The notes under the pieces: generated by a model | Told to the model about the DNA's origin: nothing | What the model saw: the letters and a program-made list of their open reading frames with translations, nothing else | Database searches by the model: none | Part shown: positions 22,319-33,733 of the stretch, piece by piece | Layout of the letters: every line of letters starts with the position of its first letter | How positions within the stretch are numbered: the first letter of the stretch is position 1 | NCBI GenBank assembly: GCA_033439265.1 | Contig: JAVTVX010000024.1 | Location: 434,001-498,000, forward strand | DNA from: Dillenia suffruticosa | Lineage: Eukaryota > Streptophyta > Magnoliopsida > Dilleniales > Dilleniaceae | DNA: 64,000 nucleotides | Direction: 5' to 3' | Position numbers and translations under genes: made by a program

Positions 22319-23725
22319 GATGGGACTGAAGAGCGTGACTGAGAATGCAATGCTTATGTTATTAAACAATATTATTTATACATCATCTATTAAATTAATA
22401 TTAATAAATTTAAATTCAACCAAAAACAAAAACAAAAACAATTACTAGTTGAACAAAAAATACATAAAATAGTTTTTGAAATCAAGAAGGTCTTTAACAC
22501 ATGGCAACCATGAACGCGATTAAATTGGGTTTGACGACGTAGATCAGTTATTCATATACCCATAAATCGCTGACTTACCATTAGTGCTTTGATCACCGCC
22601 TTAACCATCATAAAGAAAAGACAAGACTTGAACAAAACCAGCAAACCTAATGTTGAGAGTGGGGAGGGAGGTGACTCCCCTTCTCTAATAGAAGCGACTG
22701 GTAGGGTTGGGTTGGTGTCTTCCTTGCTAACTCATATTTAGTTCAACGTGTTTCTTTATATTTCTGGATTATAGGATTGGTGTAGCGGGTTATAGTTTGG
22801 GTCACTAAGCCAAGCTGGTTTAATGAGAATTGTTTGGTCATGGAGATTAGATTTTGGAAGATGGCTTATCTGATGTAATAGTTTCAAGAAAATTAAAACC
22901 AATTTAAATTCAAATCGTGCTTCTTTTTTTTCACACGTGTTTCCAATTCTTCTATTCACACCAGCCCCTCTCAATTACAAACTCACTCACCTTTTTCCTT
23001 CATGGACACACAACTGTAAACATTATTTCTTGTTTTCTTTTATTTTTTGTTTTCCTTAATCTAATAATTTTCACCTGCTGTTTTCATGCTCAACTTACTT
23101 TTTTCATTTTTCTTTTGGGTGAGAAATCTAAAGTTTCTTTTGTCCTTGTGTCCCAACTCTATAGTTATCATAAATATTAATGTCTATGAACTTTAATTAT
23201 TTAAAAATTATCAATTATCTACTTATTTTATTTTATAATTTAATATCGGGCAGAAACTCCTTGTAATTCAAATCGACTCCAGAATGCACCTGGTCAATTC
23301 TCAAGACCATTGACTTGGAACAAGAACCTCATTGGCAGCAATGGGGTTTTTTTTTTTTTATTTTATTTTTTATTTTTTTTCTGGTAACATACGGTTTTAG
23401 ATTTTAAACCTAGTATTCGAGGCGGAAGTATCATATGACAACCCTCCCTTGGATATTAAATGCAGTCGAGGACTTTTTCTTTCTTTAACCGATTTATTAT
23501 TTGTTCCGGTCGGTCGTCTTCAAATGATGAAATACTACCCAAGTAACAATTTTCTTAACCCGGCGAGATATTGGGGGTCCAACATGTAGGAATAGAATGT
23601 GGGCTTAGGGTATAGCAAGCAGAGGCTCATTACGAGGGAAAGATGAGAGAATTCAAGAAGAGGAGAAAAGAGCGGGCAGGCCTGAACAATGTGGCCTTTC
23701 AAGGAACGAAAATTTTTCAGTCTTG

Positions 23726-24678
23726 TAAGCCTGTCACCATTTTTTTTTTTTTGGGTGAAAAACAGAGGGTACAAATCCAACAAAGAAAACGGAGGGAAAA
23801 CAAAGAAAGAACAGAGAAATGCAAGGAACCAACTCTCAAGGAGGTTGCTTCTTAGGCCTCCTCATTCAGGCAACACCAGCGGCGTCAAGAAGCAACAGCT
23901 CCTCGACCTCCGTAGGGGGAAGAACAGCTTCATGAGTGTCTGCTGGAGACTCATGCCCCATCTTCGCAAGCTTGTCGGCGCACATGTTCGCCTCTCTGAA
24001 AACATGGATAATTTCATTAACTTTTAGCTCTTGGAGGAGCTCTTTGCAGTCAAGGATTAGATTCTTCCATGGGTGATTATCTCCGACACCTCTATTGATA
24101 GCATTAACAATGGTAAGGGCATCACACTCAACAACCAGAGGACCCAACCTCTTCCTTTTAGCTATAGATAATCCCAATGTCAAATCCCATAATTCTGTCA
24201 TCTCACCATTGGAGGTGCTGACATTGGCCCAAAAGCCATGAACCCAGCCGCCTTGGCTATCTCTAATGACACCCGCAGCTCCCGCCTTCCCATCCCCCAC
24301 TCGAGCAGCTCCATGAATATTCAGCTTGAGGAAACCTTCACAGGGTCTAGTCCAATGGACCTCTATAGCCACCCCTCCACTGCTGGTCGAGCTAGACTCA
24401 CTCATCTTCAACACCACCAAACTCAACACTCTATTCACAATTTGCTAGGGAGGCTCTTTCCACTTTTGACGCTACATTTGGACTTCCAAATATACCAAGC
24501 CGTTAGCCCAAAGACAGGAGATTCCCTCAAAAGACCCAACTTGAACTTCTTTGTCACTCCGGACTTAAGCCAATAGCTGGAATCCTCATTCCAAAACTCT
24601 ACCACCTTATCAATATCTTGAACTAATGTAGACCAAATTGCTTTAGCATGGACACATTCTCTTAAGCCTGTCACCATT
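23726..24678 (-). mobile_element. 5'-truncated LINE (L1-type) with 16-bp TSD
   Basis: The 16-nt word TAAGCCTGTCACCATT occurs at 23726-23741 and again at 24663-24678. Between them lies about 920 bp in minus orientation that ends on the left in a T run (the poly(A) tail of the element) and holds only the 3' end of a plant L1-type LINE: a short tail of the zinc-finger/RT-connection region followed by an RNase H domain. Target-primed reverse transcription explains the TSD, the tail and the 5' truncation. The exact 16-bp duplication implies a fairly recent insertion. Confidence 0.93.
23866..24438 (-). pseudogene. LINE RNase H domain fragment
   Basis: A 190-residue open frame carries a plant LINE-type RNase H fold. 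The usual LNTDGA motif reads LNIHGA, so the first catalytic Asp is His. The other positions persist: Glu in MTELWDL, Asp in VECDAL, and Asp in ANMCADKLAKMG. The upstream frame at 24435-24677 holds the preceding connection segment (LRECVHAKAIW, AWYIWKSKC) and begins inside the TSD, so its Met is accidental. As part of a truncated retrotransposon it is not an independent gene. Confidence 0.9.
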
Positions 24679-25381
24679 AGATATTACAAAATTTCTTGTT
24701 GCCAACTGTAACCATATAATCGGAAATATGTTTTTTGTAGCTTATGTGAACTTAAAAGTTCAAAGGATGTGTACCTATTGCTTTGCGTGTTAAACAAATA
24801 CTCATTGTAAAGGAGTGCCAAGTAATTATCCAACACAATTGCAGAGAAGGCAGCGAATGTCTATATTGGCTTGTAAATGCTGCCCTCAAACGACCTTAAC
24901 AGTCCACATTGGTAGCTTCTTCGCGATATATTAGCAGAGGGGGAACCAAGTATTTCTCTTTAATTTTCATCCTTTCCCTGACTCGGGACTCGTTCTAATT
25001 TACTTAATGTTAGGAAGGGTTATGTGAAAGTAGTATCTATGTAGCAGGTTGCAGCATTTAGAACCGATTAAGATTAATGAAACTTTTGTTACCAACCAAT
25101 CAGAACAAAAACGATAGACAGCGTTAAACGAAAAGCATAGAATAAAATTGGACTTGAGCACAATACAGCTGAGCAAAAGGCAACCGGAGTAACATCACAC
25201 CCATAACAAATCTTGTCTGTAACTTTATGTAAGTTTTGCAAAATGGCCCACGAATTTTCACATATGATGGAATTTCATAACATTGACAACAGCATGCTTT
25301 TATTCAGAATTTGGGGCCATTATTAGCAGCCGAAGCAGAGATGCCAACCCCAGAAAAGGCTATGGACTGATCTGTCTCACC
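24679..25381. other. Intergenic between the LINE relic and the CYSTM gene
   Basis: No coding region is seen. The right part should include the 3' UTR of the minus-strand CYSTM gene. Confidence 0.5.
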
Positions 25382-27183
25382 TTAGAAGTAGCGGCAGCAG
25401 CAGCACTGCTCCAAAATGCAGCAGCAACAGAGAGCAGCGAGGCTGAATGCATCAAAAAGACAAAGTAAGCAAAGCTCCATTCGTTTAGACAGCCATACCG
25501 TACATTCTGCTACTGAAAATAAATAAAATAACCTTGCTTTGAACCGTAAAATGTACGACGTTGATGGCTGCCACATTCTGTGCTATATCAAAATAATACC
25601 AACTTTATAGACAAACACGTTTAGATATTCTTGTAGACAAATATCTACTAAGTAATGCTAAATAGACCATGAATCATGGACTAAAAGGATCAAAATTCTA
25701 TATTACACTCTACATGAGCATATTTTGACAAATTCTTAAACAAATATTTGTTTCAATTGTTCACAACACATTGGTGATTTTATTAAAAATCGGCTAGCAC
25801 ATGCTAATGCAGATTGATGAGTAACATTTGGTCCATAATTCGTTTGCTCTGTCTAACATTATTGACATACTAATCTACACTGCTCATCATAGAGATACCA
25901 ACTTGGGTAACCCTTTTACCAGATTGAGTGCACAGAAGAGAAGGGTGTTAGTGGTTCAGTTGTTGTTAGGGTTGGGTAGTGCCAAAAAAAGGGATTTACA
26001 AAAATTGATCATAAAAAATGCAAGTTATGTAGCTAATAACCCTCCAAAATTAGTGAAGCAATGTGAAGTGAATTCAATGCAAATGCCTGCCACTAGAGTA
26101 AGGCAAAACAGATCAACCATTAGATATAGCAGCAGCAAGTACAAATCACATAAGTTTCTTCTTGACAAGAAAAGACATTTCTTCACCCAAAAAGGAAAAA
26201 GGAAATGCTTTTCATTTTTTATTTTAAAAGATCAACCTAGGATTCAAGACAAGCTGGAAAAGGTGGAGGCGAATCTTTATTGCAATCTAATTGTCAACCA
26301 AGACCACCAATTTCTTAAAATCATTACTAAGAAGCATTTCCCAATTCCAGACAACAACTTACAATTATAGTCAGTCTGCACGGGGATAAGGATCCAAAAA
26401 GGGCAGGATTTCTTAAACAGAAGGAATTTAAGAGTATAAATACCATGCTTTTAGGGATGAGAAAAAGGAAGATTCATCGGTGTAATGGTGGTGATGGTAC
26501 GTCCCATAACTTTGAGGTTGAGGAGGCGATGGTGGTGGCGGTGGAGGGTAATTTTCCCCGAAGTAACCTTGGTAACCTTCATAACCTGGTCTCGTAGGAG
26601 GTGGTGGCGGCGGCGCTTCGTAGGGTATAGCTGAAGGGTAACTTGGTGGCACAGCATCAGGTGGTCCATATCCTGAAATGCAGGTGTTTAATTCATTATG
26701 AGCACAAATGGTGGATTGTGTGTCAAACTATCAAAGTCATACAAAATGAGCACCCAGGAAAAAGAGGTACGAGGAAATTCATAGGACATCGAGTTAAAAT
26801 AGTAAGCAAAATTTTCAATATAAAATGGAAAAAGGTATTATACGATGAATCTCTGAATAATCAAGAATTCCACCCTTTTATCCCCCCCCCCCAAAAAAAA
26901 AATCGAACTAACGAGGGTTAGAACTACAAATAATTAAGAAGATTAAAACAAAACAAAATTACATAGGACGCTTGTGCCCATCAACAATTGCTAAGGCACC
27001 CATTGGGCACATGATCTTAGCCACTAATTAAATTAAAGTATAATCCAGTCGAACAAAATGATTACAAGCTTCAGAAATCCCATTAAATTAGGCAAACATA
27101 GATAGAGCAGCGTAATTGCAAAGGAGATGGGAGTACTTGCCTGGTTGAGGGCCGGAAACTTCGTGGACAGTGTGGTATCTCAT
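25382..27183 (-). CDS. CYSTM-family protein with Pro/Tyr/Gly-rich N-terminus
   Basis: A 110-residue cysteine-rich transmembrane module protein from three exons: 27183-27141, 26672-26444 and 25442-25382. Family members are small tail-anchored membrane proteins, often stress-induced. The N-terminus MRYHTVHEVSGPQPG is followed by GYGPPDAVPPSYPS, two poly-proline blocks and a HHHHY patch. The last exon completes the family's signature tail: SSLKACLAALCCCCILEQ followed by CCCCRYF and stop. Joining is forced by frame, and the Cys codon itself (TG then C) is made across the second junction. The first intron uses a GC donor, CAG|GCAAGT with TTTCAG acceptor; a GT donor nearby would shift the frame. 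The second intron is about 1.0 kb and carries an unexplained open frame on the other strand. No break is seen. Confidence 0.9.
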
Positions 27184-27269
27184 TCTTCTTGCTTAGGCCA
27201 ACTATGAGAGAGAGAGCGTGAGAGAGCAATTCAAATGATTTCGTTGGAGCTGTGTATTTGAATCGAAGG

Positions 27270-27277
27270 ATTTATAA
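27270..27277 (-). promoter_or_regulatory. Candidate TATA box of the CYSTM gene
   Basis: The minus strand reads ACTTATAAATCC about 90 bp upstream of the start codon, followed by a CT-rich leader with a (CT)n run (GAGAGAGAG on the plus strand at 27205-27215). This is a good position for a TATA box with a short 5' UTR. Confidence 0.55.
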
Positions 27278-27283
27278 GTCTAG

Positions 27284-30138
27284 AAGGTGGAGAGTTGTTC
27301 TTGGTTTGCACGGCATAAAGTTCCAAATTTCCCCATCGTCACGTGGCTAAACAAAATGATGACACTCTTGAAGGTGTCGCGCAATGTAGAAGGATCATCA
27401 TTAAATGCCAATAAGGATGAGCTTAGTAATTTTCCAGCTTGATCCATTTGGGACTGACCTTTTTGCATGATTAAATCCGTGAAATCTTGAAACTTCAAAG
27501 CCATAATTTTCATGTCCGGCAGTACCTGATTTCTTTGCAGTTTGCACAATTTACAAAGGAATTATGAACTTTTGTAGTGTCGTAAGACCTTCTCCTGTAA
27601 TTTCAAGAGGGTTGGGGGGTTGGGAGTTTTCCCCGCTACCATCATAACATATAAACAAATCAGGCAATTGGGTTGCTATACTTGGATCGAAGTACAGGGC
27701 GTAGTCCAACCGACACTATTTGTATTGGGCCCATGACAGTTTGCAGGTCAGGCCCAAAAGGAGCCCACCAGCGGGGTTCCTTGGTAAGTCGGCACTTGAT
27801 GTAAATTGTGCAATCAGGTCTCGATTTATCCAAACAATTACACATTTGTATCCGTTCCATTTTCAAGCCCGAATTTAGTCTAAGCTGGTCACGCTGATAC
27901 AAGGCCATTGAACCCTTAAACGATTTTTTTTTTTTTTTTGAAAAAAATGGCCGTGAGATTTTTATTTATTATCCTTTGGTGTATATTGACATTTTTATTG
28001 ATTATATGCATGATACTTTATAAATATTTTAGTCTATATATAATTTGTGAATTGTTGGAGATGTTTTGCCTCCGCATTCATTTATACTTCGGTTATGGGG
28101 ATTAGAAAAATCAAATAACATTCTTGTATATTGTTTATTATTGACTATTTATATGGGAAACAAGAAGTCAATTTTGTATACTATTTGTTTGAGACAAAGA
28201 TCGATCAATGTCATGAAAATTGTGTGGATTAACTATATATTTTTTTTAATACATTTTTAACCATCAAATATCACATTTATCATACTCTTAACCCCAATCC
28301 CCTTACAACCAAATAAAAAACCTTTAAATTGATGTATGAAATTCAAATTTTTAAGTAGTGGAGATTTGATATATTTAAAAACATATGGTAATATTATTGC
28401 ATATTGTTGATTTGAGTGATATATACATTTTACTTCCTTTTGAGTATATTTGAGTGAACCCTTGAAGAGAATTATTGAATCATGCCGTTTATATTTCATA
28501 AGGAGCTATTGTGATATGTAATGATTGTTTTAGTACAAAACGTTGTGAAATACTTGTTGTTTCGATTTTGTTTTCGGTTTAACTTTGATGATATTTATTG
28601 AATTGGGGGATTAGAAGAAAAATATGTTAGTTAGTTTTAAGTTTATTCGAGTTAAGAATGCTTAAGGCAAATATCATCTAGGTGTAGGAGAATTTGATAG
28701 AACTTAAATAAGTATAATATTTGTAATTGATTTTGTTTTATTTTTAAATAAATATTACACTAATATTTATATTTTGTGATATTTGATATGTTATGATTGA
28801 TAGAGAAGATTTATTAAAGAAAATGAATAAAAATGAATTAAATTGGAGCAATTATACAAAGAATGGAAAATTTGACAGTAATACTCTTTCATTAACATGC
28901 AAATACATTGATTGCAAACGGGTAATGCAAAATTTTGAACATTTACTACAGTAAAATTTCATTTCCTGGAATTGGAAATATCGAAAATTTTTTTTTTCCA
29001 TTCTTAATATTTAGGAAAAGAAATTTTTTAAAATATAAATTTTAAGTTATTTTATCTTTTAAGAAATTTTTTTATTTAAAAATTTTAGAATATTATCTTT
29101 AAGTGATTTGAATAATTTTTCTTAAAGTTAAAAATAGGAAAAATTTTCATCTTGTTTTGGGTTACTACTCCAATATTTATAATGAGTGTTACATATTGTT
29201 TGGGGAACTGTGCAACCCCAAAAGGGGCAGCAGCCGGCAGCATGAGGCAATGATACATTTTCTTTGTTTCCTTGAACAAGAGAGACATATTCTTTGTTGG
29301 AAAAGCAGCAGCCGGGTGTGAGCATCTTCCTTGTATTTTCAACACTCATTTTATTTTATTTTCCGGCATCAATAAAATCATTTGTGAGTTTTTCTTTTCC
29401 ATACTTTATTTTTAATTTATTTTCCTAATTAAAGAATTATTAAATTCTTGATTTTGTGAGATCTAATTAACTATATTAATTCAATATATCATATATATAT
29501 ATTTATTTAATTTCCATACTTTATGAATCATGATTTTTAAAATTTATTGAATAATAACCGATATTTAATAGTTTTATAATAATATACAACCAAATAAAAT
29601 GATAAATTCGTAATTGTTTGTTAATTTTAACTTAGTAGTGAATAACATATATATTATAGAATTGAATAATCTAATCTTAGCAATCTCATTGTGTGCTTAC
29701 CACGTAGAATTGAGTCTCTCTTGATCTTAATACTATCGAAATTTTAAATGCTAAGTGCTTTTCTAGGATTGTCTCTCGGTTAAAAAAATAATTAAAGAGT
29801 TTCTCTTAATTATCGATAAAATAAGAAGAAATTGGTTATTCGGCGTTCATTGAGCAAGTATAACCAATTTATCTATACTTGTTAAAATTTTTAGATAAAT
29901 CGATAAGATAAATCGATAATCAATTGAATGAAATCAAAGTAAATATAATTCTTTTAACTAGAAAATGATTAACAATTGAATTTCTTCTTGTTTAGTTATT
30001 TATTTTAAGTCAATTATTTATTTTGCTCGATTAATTTATTTATTTAGCTAAACTCAACCCCACGTTTTCTTTGTTTTTCTAAAAAGAAATAAATCCATCA
30101 TTTGCTATGGATACGATCATACTCGTATTATACTCATA
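27284..30138. other. Intergenic AT-rich DNA, probably retroelement-derived in part
   Basis: No gene is supported. Short minus-strand frames at 27280-27549 and 27660-27908 have ordinary composition but no family I recognise. From about 28.7 kb the DNA is very AT-rich. The text near 29.7-30.1 kb (GAGTCTCTCTTGATC, CTCGGTTAAAAAAATAATTAAAG, TATGGATACGATCATACTC) resembles non-coding flanks of plant gypsy-type elements, but I could not define LTRs. Confidence 0.4.
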
Positions 30139-30735
30139 TTGTTTGAAATATGTATTTTTATTTTTGGTTGGATTGACACCCACCAGGTCTTGACTGAGTT
30201 CCAGAAGCAGCGGATGAAGCATACGATCAGGCATTTAAAGAAGAAAAGTAATCAGTTAGGTAATCAGGTTTTGGCACTACAAGATGCTCTCGAGCACGGG
30301 TCGAAGGACGTAAAAGCAAAGAGGGTGTCCAATGTTGCCCTTGCCAACAAGGATGAAGAAATTAAGCAACTCTGGCTTGACTTGAGCTTGTCATTAAAAC
30401 ATTGTAAAGAGCTTGAGGTAGAGGCAAAGATTTAGGATGTGCGTTTGCAAGCTATTGAAGATCTGGTAAAGATGCAGGAGGAGTCACTCGTAGCCGTTGA
30501 ACAGAGGGTAACTAAAATGGGAGAATTTTGGTAAGGCCGTCAAGACCAATTGTCAAGTTCATCGTAGGCTAATCGAGAAGCTGTGGCGTGCCGAAAGGAT
30601 TCTTTGCCAAGTAGGTTTGAATGAGACTCTGCCGCCTGATGAAGAGGCTGTTTATCACAGGGCATCCAGTCAGGACTTAGTCCCTGTTTGTCTTAATGAT
30701 ATTTCCCAAGAGATTGCAAAACCGAATATGCCCTA
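30139..30735 (+). pseudogene. Antisense coiled-coil extra ORF of a gypsy element
   Basis: The frame gives a charged, heptad-like coiled coil (LTEFQKQRMKHTIRHLKKK, then ALANKDEEIKQLWLDLSLSL), followed by an in-frame stop at 30433-30435. The frame is open again afterwards (RLQAIEDLVKMQEESLVAVE) and continues, after a frameshift near 30530, as KTNCQVHRRLIEKLWRAERI to a stop at 30735. It lies in the 3' part of the neighbouring minus-strand gypsy relic but on the opposite strand. Plant Tat-lineage gypsy elements are known to carry such antisense extra ORFs between pol and the 3' LTR. Assignment to that class is inference; the protein's function is unknown. Confidence 0.55.
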
Positions 30736-30929
30736 AGTAACTTTAGAATCGTCTCCTCGAGAAGTTCTTAGGCTTCCTTCTGTTCAACATGAATTTGTGT
30801 AACACTTTCTACCTTGTTGACGAAGCTTTTAATGAAAAATTTCACATGCTGCCTTGTCTACATATTTTCGTTTGTTTTATTGATAGAATCCATTTGAAAG
30901 ACCCAATTAAGGGGGTGTATTATACATGT

Positions 30930-31445
30930 TCATAGGAGACCGAACAATCGGATAGGTCATGCCTACTCGTTTAGGGGTCGTGCTTACCCGTCTGGGAGTT
31001 GTATCCCTTACTAACGACATATTATGTTTGTTAGAAAACCAACCGATATGATAGACCATACCTACTCGTCTGGGAGTAGCATCCCTTATTGACGGCACAT
31101 CACGTTCATTAAGAAACCAATCGATAGGATGGACCGTATCTACTCGTCTAGGAGTAACATCCCTTATTGACGGCACGTTATGTTTATTAGAAAACCAACC
31201 GATAGGATGGACTGTGTCTACCCGTATGAGAATAGCATCTCTTATTGATGGCCCGTTACATTCATTAAAAAACCAACCGATAGAATAAAATATACCTATC
31301 CGTCTGGGAGTAGCATCCCTTATCGACAGCACATTATGTTTGTCAAGAATCTAATCAATAGAATGAGCCGTGCCAACCCTTTTGGGAGTAGCATTCTTTA
31401 TTGGTGGCATGTTACGTTCGTTAGAAAACGAATGGATAGGATGGT
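30930..31445 (-). repeat. 78-bp tandem repeat array, about 6.5 units
   Basis: The word TTAGAAAACCAACCGAT and its variants start at 31031, 31109, 31187, 31265, 31343 and 31421, an exact 78-bp step each time. Units differ by point changes only. 78 is a multiple of three, and the minus strand stays open from 31332 to 30907 as a 26-residue repeat (SIRDATPRRVDTVHPIGWF and so on), although I see no reason to believe it is translated. It is the internal minisatellite of the gypsy relic; a homologous array is found at 60.4-60.7 kb. Confidence 0.95.
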
Positions 31446-31574
31446 CTATATATTAGCTATCGATACGAAAGATGGAAATATTATTGCAGTGGAACAAAAA
31501 CCAATGTAATGAGATCCTAAGACAAAGCAGTTGAAGTGTACCTAGAGGTCGCTGACACAATAAGGGAAATAAAA

Positions 31575-32062
31575 TTATTTGGAGGGAGGTACTGGAGGTT
31601 CCTGATCGCAGGACAACATTCTGACATCAAGAGGGGTCCTAAATTTGAATCTGCTGTATTTAATACTCGGGAGAGCTTCTATTGCATTTAGTGTTGGCCT
31701 GCCCAAGATTCCATTGTAAGACAAAGGCAATTTGACCATGTTGAATATAGTAACTGTTATTACGTGGTTCGGTGGTATGTCGAAACTGACTGAGAGTGGA
31801 ACAATACCTTCAGGGTATATCCAATCATCGCCTTTGATCGGCCCGACATGGGGCCGAATGTATGTTTGATTGAAACCCATGCACCAAAAGACATCTTAGT
31901 AAAGGAGGTTACATCTGGCTCCCTGATCAATGAAAATCTTTCTCACTTCGTATTGGCTAATTTTGGCGGTAACAATGAGGGGATCGTAACGATTTGGGTT
32001 AACCCTTATTAAGTAGTCATCGGTGAAATCAATGATCGGTTTTTTTCTCTTAAGTGACTCAT
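31575..32062 (-). pseudogene. Gypsy protease-region fragment
   Basis: The minus strand reads KKPIIDFTDDYLIRVNP, then VRKIFIDQGARCN (position of the aspartic protease active site, with DQG as in many plant gypsy elements), a stop, and then LSYNGILGRPTLNA, the conserved end of the protease domain. In-frame stops show it is dead. The same blocks recur in the relic at 61.0-61.55 kb. Confidence 0.85.
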
Positions 32063-32559
32063 CAACACGGGTTGTGAGTATTTCCTAAGGGACGGTGGGG
32101 GACACTTTGGCCATGTAGAAGATTAGTGTAATCATATGTTCAACCTTGTTCGTCCATGGGCTACCTTAAAAGTGTAGATTTGGAGTAGGAAAGATGCTAG
32201 TGGGGATGTAAGGCACATGAAGATGGTGCTCATTACAGATTTGAAGGATCACTCTATCTATTCAGTTGTATGCCTATCTATCAACAGGTTGCTCATTGGA
32301 TTGTTCTCTCGTGATGGGACTTGTCGATTAGGAGAAGGAAAATCTCTCCCTTCCACGTGGATGAATCTCTACAACTTTCCGCTTCGAACCAAGAACTCAA
32401 GTTCATTCTTGAGTTTCCTACATTCATCTGTCATGTGGCCATAATATCGATGGAAGTGATAGTACTTGGTTTTGTCTTTTTTGGCATCAATTTCCGTAGA
32501 GCCAAGAGGCCATCTAAGGCGGGGCTTGTTTCTGATATGTAATAGGACCTAGCTAGGGG

Positions 32560-33400
32560 TCTCGTTCAGGGGTGTGTAGGTATTAAACCTTCGTGGAGGC
32601 TGAGATCCCTGTCGGTTTCTCTTTGGTGAGGGTTGACTAGGTAACCTGCTACGTTCCTTTTGAGATGATCAATTTCGATGTTTGTCAAATGTTTCAGCAT
32701 CTTCGGTGGCTATGTACTTCTCAACACGGGCATAGAACTCCTGAATGGTAGAAGGGGGTTCCTGGTTATAGAAATTTTCATGCCCGAGGGACGCAATCCC
32801 ATAAACAGGGCTACTAATGCTATGGAATCGTACAGAGCTGAGACCTTCATCATTTCGACTTTGAACTTATCAACAAAGTCTCTTAGGGATTCATCATCTC
32901 TCTGTCATAATGAAAGTAAGGAAGTGGATTTTCTTTTGACTCCCCAATTGATCACAAAATGAGTTTCGAATTGTTGCTAGAGTTGGAAGAAACTTTTGAT
33001 ACAAGTAGTGGGAGCGAGTCGAACCAGGTCAACGCATTACCTTTGACGATAGTGGGAAAATACTTGCACATAACCGTGTCTGTCATATCTCTCAAAACCA
33101 TTATTGTCATAAAGTTGGCGGCGTGATCGTGAGAATTAGTTATACTGTCATATCTATCCAGGGGGTAGGAGTATGTCCCGAGGCATAAGCTTTGAAGAAA
33201 CTTTCGGATCAAGGGGTGACAGATCAAAGGGGTAAGGAAGGATTTCTCCTCTTTTTGCATGGGCTCGTTTGAGTTCATCAGCAACAAGTTGTTTGATTTG
33301 TTTTCTCAGATCATCAAGGTCATGGCGAGAGGTTGCTGAGAGTTCACGATTGAAACAGGGGGCATACCGATAAGAATGCATATGCCCCGATCCTCTTGAA
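32560..33400 (-). pseudogene. Gypsy gag fragment
   Basis: Several frames together give the retrotransposon gag core: DLDDLRKQIKQLVADELKRA near the N-terminus, then LRDMTDTVMCKYFPTIVKGN and ALTWFDSLP, then ESLRDFVDKFKVEMMKVSAL at 32906-32825. Frames change between these blocks and stops intervene, so there is no functional gag. Confidence 0.88.
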
Positions 33401-33733
33401 GAAGATTATCCTACCAGTCTAAGGGAATGGCTGAGTTCCTCTAGTTGGTCTCTCGCACCCTATATCTGGGACTCGAGCCTTTCCAGTTGAGGACGATGGT
33501 CCTACAGTGCAAGTAGAAAGGCCCCTCCTATTTGAGGGAGCTGAGATCGAGCAACTGGAATGTTAACAGGATGGGTTGGTGCTGCCGGCGGAACAGCATT
33601 TGTCAAAGTGTTAGTATGCCGTCTGCGGCAGATGCGGCCTTCGAAGCACTTTTGGTCCTTCTTTTAGTGGGCATGGTTATTCAGAATGCTTGGCAGGGCT
33701 ACTCTAATATGTTTCCCACAGATAGTGTCAATG

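Larger units (their letters stand above)
20060..23725. other. Intergenic, AT-rich
   Basis: Upstream of the JAZ gene and downstream of the LINE relic no gene could be supported. The stretch contains AT microsatellites at 20875-20910 and 21249-21279 and an AAT run at 22268-22318. CACGTG (G-box) words occur near 22003 and 22125, but both are more than 2 kb from the JAZ start and no function can be claimed. Confidence 0.6.

Noticed and set aside
27280-27549. 89-residue minus-strand frame upstream of the CYSTM gene
   Set aside because: No known domain; it abuts the proposed CYSTM TATA box, so it is more likely chance or a remnant.
28053-28090. TGTTGGAGATG looks like the start of the gypsy-family LTR and could be the missing 3' LTR of the relic at 30-34.5 kb
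   Set aside because: Homology does not extend beyond about 15-20 nt; none of the internal LTR blocks follow.
30100-30135. GGATACGATCATAC resembles the start of 5S rRNA (GGATGCGATCATACC)
   Set aside because: Similarity ends after about 14 nt, and the same text is common in non-coding parts of plant gypsy elements. No other 5S sequence follows.
30907-31332. 141-residue minus-strand open frame with 26-residue repeats
   Set aside because: It is the translation of the 78-bp minisatellite, which stays open because 78 is divisible by three. No start context and no support as a gene.
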